Shown one piece after another: positions 5,895-11,112 of a DNA stretch of 11,112 nt (position 1 is its first letter; each line of letters opens with the position of its first letter). The stretch spans positions 1-11,112 of the forward strand of contig JAADGZ010000126.1 of assembly GCA_013152045.1 (NCBI GenBank), in the 5' to 3' direction. The position numbers and the translations under genes are program-made. The notes below the pieces were generated by a model. That model searched no databases and was not told the origin of the DNA. It saw only the letters and a list, made by a program, of their open reading frames with translations. The stretch is from Gammaproteobacteria bacterium. GTDB lineage: Bacteria; Pseudomonadota; Gammaproteobacteria; UBA6429; Thiohalophilaceae.

Positions 5895-6848
5895 ATGGGT
5901 ATCCGCACTATGGCCAATCCACACCAGTCTCTCACATCTGAAAAACAATCTGATCAGATTGAGATCCTCCAGTTCTACCTTAATACGCGATTACCCTTTG
6001 GTATTAATGTTCTTAAGGTAAAGGAAATCATTCCCGTTCCGAACTTGACTCAGTTACCCAACGCCAACCCGGTCATCTGCGGAGTCGCCAATCTGCGAGG
6101 CGTTACCCTGCCCGTTATCGATCTGGCAAAGGCTATCGGTCAGGCCCCTATAACTAACCAGGCAGCATCCCAGGCTTCGGTCATCATTACGGAATTTAAC
6201 CGCGGTCTGCATGGCTTTCTAGTAAATCGAGTCGATCGTATTGTTTATCGTGACTGGAAAGAAATTCTACCTCCACCTAACACGCTGGGCACGTCAACTT
6301 ATACCTCAGGGGTTACTCGGGAAAAGGATGCCTTGGTACAAATCCTGGATCTTGAGCGCATCATTGCCACATTCGATTCGGTCAGCGATGGAGATTATGC
6401 CCGCATCATCTCGACAGAAGGGCTGGATGCCCAGAACCGACGTCAGCGAATTCTGGTAGTGGATGATTCTGCCATGGCCCGTGCTCAGACCGTACGCACA
6501 CTGGATTCTCTGCAGGTCCCCTATGTTATGGCGCGGGACGGCAAAGACGCGATGGACGTGCTGATGAAATTAAATGACGATGAGGCAGATCCTGACGATG
6601 CTATCAGCCTGGTTCTATCCGATATTGAAATGCCGGAAATGGATGGTTACAGTCTAACCCAGCAAATCAGAAAAACGCCTGCTCTAGCCAACCTTTATAT
6701 CCTGCTGCACACATCTCTCAATGGCGCTATCAATGCAGAGCGAGCGGAAAGGTGTGGCGCTAATGCCGTATTGACCAAATTTGTACCTGAAGAACTGGCC
6801 GCCCAGGTTATTACCGGTCTAAGACAGACCGCAGACAGACAAGTCTGA
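5895..6848 (+). CDS. cheV: Chemotaxis coupling protein CheV (CheW domain plus receiver)
   Basis: This is a cytosolic adaptor that links chemoreceptors to the histidine kinase CheA and is itself phosphorylated by CheA, which is thought to tune adaptation. The 317 residues split into a CheW-like domain (about 22-162, with FGINVLKVKEII and GVANLRGVTLPVIDLA) and a response-regulator receiver domain (about 184-312). The receiver has all key residues: Asp190/Asp191, phospho-acceptor Asp243 in SDIEMPEMDG, Thr273 and Lys295. The length is typical. Neither start candidate, the ATG at 5895 or the one at 5910 (Met6), has a good ribosome binding site; I keep the first, and the second is quite possible. 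No other che or flagellar gene is in view, so this is an orphan cheV here. Next door are a c-di-GMP-controlled gene on one side and a cold-shock gene on the other. Confidence 0.95.
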   Translation: MGIRTMANPHQSLTSEKQSDQIEILQFYLNTRLPFGINVLKVKEIIPVPNLTQLPNANPVICGVANLRGVTLPVIDLAKAIGQAPITNQAASQASVIITEFNRGLHGFLVNRVDRIVYRDWKEILPPPNTLGTSTYTSGVTREKDALVQILDLERIIATFDSVSDGDYARIISTEGLDAQNRRQRILVVDDSAMARAQTVRTLDSLQVPYVMARDGKDAMDVLMKLNDDEADPDDAISLVLSDIEMPEMDGYSLTQQIRKTPALANLYILLHTSLNGAINAERAERCGANAVLTKFVPEELAAQVITGLRQTADRQV

Positions 6849-6888
6849 AAATGCCTATAAAGATTATTAGGACAATAGAAACTTCATA

Positions 6889-6934
6889 CTGCGGCTGTTC
6901 AGGAGAGAAGGTCTCGCCTGAACAGCAAACGCAG
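6889..6934. repeat. Strong long hairpin between cheV and cold-shock gene
   Basis: CTGCG (6889-6893) pairs with CGCAG (6930-6934). GCTGTTCAGG (6894-6903) pairs perfectly with 6917-6926. GAG/CTC (6905-6907, 6913-6915) closes a five-base loop. Only an AAA bulge and one mismatch interrupt the stem. No T run follows on either strand, so it is not a classical intrinsic terminator. It may act as a Rho-linked 3' end, an RNA-stabilising stem, or part of a small RNA. Confidence 0.55.
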
Positions 6935-6961
6935 CCATTTCAAACAAATGAAGTAGCCTGC

Positions 6962-7002
6962 ACGCTCCTCAATTATATTTATAATATTTAACGGAGCGTT
7001 TT
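6962..7002 (+). terminator. Candidate terminator downstream of cheV
   Basis: ACGCTCC (6962-6968) and GGAGCGT (6993-6999) form a seven-pair stem. An inner AT-rich hairpin (ATTATA 6972-6977 with TATAAT 6980-6985) sits in the loop, and the stem is followed by TTTT (6999-7002). It lies about 115 bases after the cheV stop and points the right way for cheV. Confidence 0.45.
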
Positions 7003-7034
7003 ACTGCAATCTCTGAGTCAAACTAAAGCTGCAG

Positions 7035-7056
7035 TTTCCCCCCTGCGGGAAATTTT
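7035..7056 (+). terminator. Short terminator-like hairpin at the 3' end of the cold-shock gene
   Basis: TTTCCC (7035-7040) and GGGAAA (7047-7052) enclose the loop CCCTGC and are followed by TTTT (7053-7056). As a U-tailed terminator it works only on the plus strand, so it would stop transcription from cheV entering the cold-shock gene antisense. On the minus strand the stem directly follows the cold-shock stop codon but lacks a U run. Confidence 0.45.
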
Positions 7057-7258
7057 AAACAGGAACAACATTTGTGGCTTGTAATCCCTTGGGTCCACGT
7101 TCGATTTCAAACGTTACAACCTGACCCTCGTTCAGAGATTTATAGCCTTCAGCAGTAATTGCAGAAAAGTGTACGAATACATCTTCACCACCATCTTCCG
7201 GTGCAATAAAACCAAAACCTTTGGAATTATTAAACCACTTTACAGTTCCATTACTCAT
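7055..7258 (-). CDS. Cold-shock protein, CspA family
   Basis: This encodes a 67-residue single-domain OB-fold protein that binds single-stranded RNA and DNA and melts RNA secondary structure, helping translation in the cold or in stationary phase. Both RNA-binding motifs are intact: RNP1 KGFGFI (13-18) and RNP2 VFVHF (27-31). The family opening GTVKWFN and ending GLQATNV are also intact. An in-frame TTG at 7267 would add three residues, but family alignment starts at MSNGTVKWF. The ATG at 7258 has CTGAGG (7273-7268) nine bases upstream. E. coli has several csp paralogues and the copy cannot be named from sequence alone. It lies downstream of thiC on the same strand, 275 bases away, so it is probably a separate unit. 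It is convergent with cheV. Confidence 0.95.
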   Translation of the reverse strand: MSNGTVKWFNNSKGFGFIAPEDGGEDVFVHFSAITAEGYKSLNEGQVVTFEIERGPKGLQATNVVPV

Positions 7259-7533
7259 AAAAAACAACCTCAGTACAAATATTACAGCTTTTAGTTTAAG
7301 TCCTTTCGAACTCTAGTTACTGAAGGAATAATAAATTGGCACTTAATCCCATTTTAATATCCCCACCCAATTAACCGCTCGTGTAAAGGCGGATGCATGG
7401 AGTATAGCTAATAATTATGTAAATGTGATTATTTTATTCCGCTACAAAGCCTAGAAACCGGCATAGTTTTTGCCTTCTTAAAAATTAAGGCTGCGGCTAA
7501 ATAACAAGTAGTTATTTAGTAATATGTCGGTGA
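7259..7533. other. AT-rich gap between thiC 3' end and cold-shock gene
   Basis: No gene is seen here. This stretch should contain the cold-shock promoter and a leader of unknown length on the minus strand. TATTAT at 7333-7328 could be a -10, but no -35 is evident. Inverted repeats lie at 7497-7519 and at 7472-7476 with 7487-7491 (GCCTT/AAGGC). I could not identify an E. coli-type cold-shock leader motif. Confidence 0.4.
7497..7519. repeat. Perfect 9-5-9 inverted repeat downstream of thiC
   Basis: CTAAATAAC (7497-7505) and GTTATTTAG (7511-7519) are exact inverse complements around AAGTA. It begins 15 bases past the thiC stop codon in the direction of thiC transcription. No U run follows on the minus strand, so it is either an mRNA 3' stem without classical termination or a protein-binding dyad upstream of the cold-shock gene. 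Confidence 0.5.
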
Positions 7534-9456
<1,923 letters not shown>

Positions 9457-9487
9457 TTAGGGATGTTTGGCCACGGCAGGGAAATGA

Positions 9488-9588
9488 ACGCATTTCCTAC
9501 GCCGGTGTCAGCCGGTTCAGGTTCAAAGGGTATCTCTCAGCCCAGGCATTACATCGACCTGCCGGTCGAATAGGGCACCCCTAGCGTG
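9488..9588 (-). ncRNA. TPP riboswitch (THI element) of thiC
   Basis: Read on the minus strand, the conserved parts occur in order. CACGCTAGGGGTGCCC (from 9588) is followed by a variable P3 arm with GACCGGCAGGTCG. GGCTGAGAGATACCC (9543-9529) and TTTGAACCTGAACCGG follow, then CACCGGCGTAGGAAATGCG at the end. P1 closes through ACGC (9587-9584) with GCGT (9491-9488). The CUGAGA and ACCUGA elements that contact the pyrimidine and the GCGUAGG of the pyrophosphate arm are intact. The aptamer ends about 50 bases before the thiC ATG. No hairpin with a U run lies between, so control of ribosome access, or Rho, is more likely than intrinsic termination. Confidence 0.96.
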
Positions 9589-9597
9589 ATGGATTAA

Positions 9598-9624
9598 CTT
9601 ATATGATAGGTCGAGAATTTGCAA
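9598..9624 (-). promoter_or_regulatory. Candidate promoter of thiC
   Basis: TTGCAA (9624-9619, 4/6) and TATAAG (9603-9598, 5/6) are 15 bases apart, a short spacer. Initiation near 9591 would start the transcript just before the TPP aptamer. An inverted repeat TAGGTC (9607-9612) / GACCTA (9633-9638) flanks the -35. Confidence 0.4.
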
Positions 9625-9692
9625 GTTGTGATGACCTACCCGAGTCCATCGCTTGCACTGCCTGCATGAAAACCTTACCCTTCGAGATACTG

Positions 9693-9711
9693 ATTCCAGC
9701 ATTTTTGGAAT
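9693..9711. repeat. 6-7-6 inverted repeat upstream of the methyltransferase gene
   Basis: ATTCCA (9693-9698) and TGGAAT (9706-9711) are perfect inverse complements around a seven-base spacer, 55 bases before the methyltransferase ATG. It could be an operator or a hairpin in the leader. No clear promoter was found for that gene. Confidence 0.3.
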
Positions 9712-9765
9712 GAACCGCCTCGCAACAGGGAATCCGGGTTCAACCCAAATCAAGAGACTAAAAAA

Positions 9766-10419
9766 ATGAATATCGAACACGTCAGAGAAAATATGATCAA
9801 ACAGCAACTGCGTACCTGGGAAGTACTGGACGATCAGCTGCTTGAGCTCTTGCGACAGGTGCCGCGCGAAGACTTTGTGCCCCCCGCATTGCGAAATCTG
9901 GCTTTTGTCGATATGAATATTCCACTGGATGAGGGACAGGTGATGATGAATCCCAAGGTGGAAGCCCGCATGCTGCAGGCGCTGGCGGTTAAACCCGATG
10001 AGGAAGTGCTGGAGGTCGGTAGCGGCAGCGGCTATGTCACCGCGCTGCTCGCCAAACTGGCCAAAAAGGTCTACAGCGTTGAAATCTCGCCTCACCTGCT
10101 ACAGCAGGCAGGCGAAAAACTGGCCGCGCACGGCATAAAAAATGTGGTCCTGGAACAGGGCGATGCGGCACAGGGCTGGAATACCCATAACATGTACGAA
10201 GTTACCGCGATCACTGGTTCACTTCCGATTCTGCCTCGCGCATTTCTTGAATCCATGACCATCGGAGGACGTCTGTTTGCCATTATTGGCGATGCTCCGG
10301 TCATGGAGGCGACGCTGGTTACCCGGATTGGTAACAGTGATTGGTCTCGCGAAGTCCTGTTTGAAACAGAACTACCTCCTCTGAAAAACGTACAACAAGC
10401 GGAACGTTTTGTGCTCTAA
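9766..10419 (+). CDS. PCMT-family (protein-L-isoaspartate O-methyltransferase-like) protein
   Basis: This is a SAM-dependent methyltransferase of the PCMT fold, 217 residues, cytosolic. The SAM-binding motif I is VLEVGSGSGYVTALLA (81-96), and the post-I strand VYSVEI (102-107) ends in the acidic residue expected to hold the ribose. The N-terminal MIKQQLRTWEVLDD and VPREDFVP fit the family. In true Pcm repair enzymes the loop after the GQ (57-58 here) reads about TISQP; here it is VMMNP (59-63), so the isoaspartyl-binding loop is altered. Genes of this type sit just before tolC in various gammaproteobacteria, as here. The substrate is unknown and isoaspartate repair should not be assumed. The ATG follows a weak AAGAGA. 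It is divergent from thiC, and tolC follows after a gap of 167 bases with its own promoter. Confidence 0.88.
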   Translation: MNIEHVRENMIKQQLRTWEVLDDQLLELLRQVPREDFVPPALRNLAFVDMNIPLDEGQVMMNPKVEARMLQALAVKPDEEVLEVGSGSGYVTALLAKLAKKVYSVEISPHLLQQAGEKLAAHGIKNVVLEQGDAAQGWNTHNMYEVTAITGSLPILPRAFLESMTIGGRLFAIIGDAPVMEATLVTRIGNSDWSREVLFETELPPLKNVQQAERFVL

Positions 10420-10455
10420 TATTTCTGACGCATAATGCTGATAAACTAAAAGCCA

Positions 10456-10490
10456 GCGGAGCGTGCTGAGTCTGTGATCGTGCTCCCCGC
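10456..10490. repeat. GC-rich hairpin between methyltransferase gene and tolC
   Basis: GGAGC (10458-10462) and GCTCC (10482-10486) pair, and the flanking GC (10456-10457) can join GC (10489-10490) across a small bulge. CGTGCT occurs twice as a direct repeat (10462-10467 and 10479-10484). No T run follows, so termination is uncertain. Confidence 0.35.
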
Positions 10491-10505
10491 CATGCTCGGC
10501 CTGAG

Positions 10506-10536
10506 GTGACTTTGGCAAACTTAAGTACAGTATAAT
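10506..10536 (+). promoter_or_regulatory. Candidate tolC promoter
   Basis: A perfect -10 TATAAT lies at 10531-10536. The best -35 is GTGACT (10506-10511, 4/6), with a long 19-base spacer. Transcription from about 10543 would give a leader of some 45 bases before the tolC ATG. The perfect -10 with a poor -35 leaves room for an activator, but no operator was recognised. Confidence 0.5.
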
Positions 10537-10586
10537 CTGAGCATATTAATTGCATTACGAAGGAACAAATTTAAAGAGTAGCCACT

Positions 10587-11112
10587 ATGCGTAAAATTTT
10601 AATTTCATTAAGCCTCTGTCTTCTGGCTGGCTCATCTTTGCATGCTGAAAATCTTGTTGATATTTATAAACTGGCACTGGCGAATGATCCCACTTTTCGT
10701 GCGGCGAAGCAGGAATTTCTGGCAACCAGGGAAATCAGGAACCAGAGCCGGGCACTGTTTCTGCCAGCACTGAATATCACCGCCAATTATAACGATCTGC
10801 GCCAACAATATACTTTTGTCGGCACCCCGCGTGACGATAAATACGTTAGTAAAAATTATGCCCTCAACCTGAAGCAGGTTATCTATCGGTATGACTATTT
10901 TGTCAAATATCGAGAGGCCAATTATCAGGTCGCCCAGGCTTCGGCCAACTTCAATAATGCCGCACAGGAGCTGATTGTGCGCGTGGCGCAGCGTTATTTT
11001 GACATGCTTGGCGCAACAGACAACCTGGATTTTGCCCGCGCTGAAAAAAAAGCTATCGCGGAACAGTTAAAACAAACAAAACAACGCTTTGAAGTCGGCC
11101 TAACGGCTATTA
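10587..11112 (+). CDS. tolC: TolC-family outer-membrane efflux channel (partial, N-terminal part)
   Basis: This is the start of a TolC-type outer-membrane factor, which trimerises into a channel-tunnel for RND and ABC efflux pumps and type I secretion. The 175 codons in view begin with a signal peptide: MRK, a hydrophobic core (about 4-18) and a likely cleavage after LHA (18-20). The mature start ENLVDIYKLALANDPTFRAA is the classic first periplasmic helix. Then come SRALFLPALNITANY, the beta-strand entry LNLKQVIYRYDYF, and a long helix ending in TKQRFEVGLTAI, as in TolC. AAGAG at about 10574-10578 serves as the ribosome binding site. Position after the PCMT-like gene supports tolC over nodulation- or cation-pump paralogues. 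The remaining part (family total about 430-490 residues) lies beyond the window. Confidence 0.93.
   Translation, partial: MRKILISLSLCLLAGSSLHAENLVDIYKLALANDPTFRAAKQEFLATREIRNQSRALFLPALNITANYNDLRQQYTFVGTPRDDKYVSKNYALNLKQVIYRYDYFVKYREANYQVAQASANFNNAAQELIVRVAQRYFDMLGATDNLDFARAEKKAIAEQLKQTKQRFEVGLTAI

Noticed and set aside
7259..7267. In-frame TTG start that adds three residues (Met-Phe-Phe) to the cold-shock protein
   Set aside because: The ATG at 7258 matches the family start and has a correctly spaced ribosome binding site.
9523..10095. Minus-strand frame of 190 codons
   Set aside because: It runs antisense through the methyltransferase gene and then through the TPP riboswitch, which cannot sensibly be coding.

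Overview
The window looks like chromosomal DNA of a free-living, motile gammaproteobacterium outside the enterics. The ABC-F protein is close to E. coli YheS, ThiC is close in length and cysteine spacing to the E. coli enzyme, and the order thiC / PCMT-like methyltransferase / tolC recalls the thiC-tolC neighbourhood of pseudomonads. Coding DNA has moderate GC with AT-rich gaps. No insertion sequence, prophage, CRISPR array, tRNA or rRNA was seen. A species call is not possible by eye.

Left part (1-2307): the 5' two thirds of yheS run leftward off the window. A divergent two-gene unit runs rightward: tusA (sulfur carrier) and a TetR-family regulator. An imperfect palindrome lies in the shared promoter region and is a candidate operator for that regulator.

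Centre (2308-6848): a clear class I cyclic-di-GMP riboswitch sits in the leader of a gene for an 863-residue DUF1631 protein of unknown function with a PilZ-like C-terminal block. Facing it is a 125-residue protein that I do not recognise, with a near-consensus sigma-70 promoter. Next comes cheV, a CheW-receiver fusion that couples chemoreceptors to the CheA kinase. These three genes make a plausible neighbourhood for the motile/sessile decision, and the riboswitch-DUF1631 pair is the most promising candidate for an undescribed system here.

Right part (6849-11112): after a gap with several hairpins comes a cold-shock protein gene on the minus strand. It is followed by thiC on the minus strand, under a textbook TPP riboswitch. 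Divergent from thiC are a PCMT-like methyltransferase with altered active-site motifs and the first 175 codons of a tolC-type outer-membrane efflux gene with its own promoter. The window thus holds two riboswitches of different classes, one for a second messenger and one for a vitamin cofactor.
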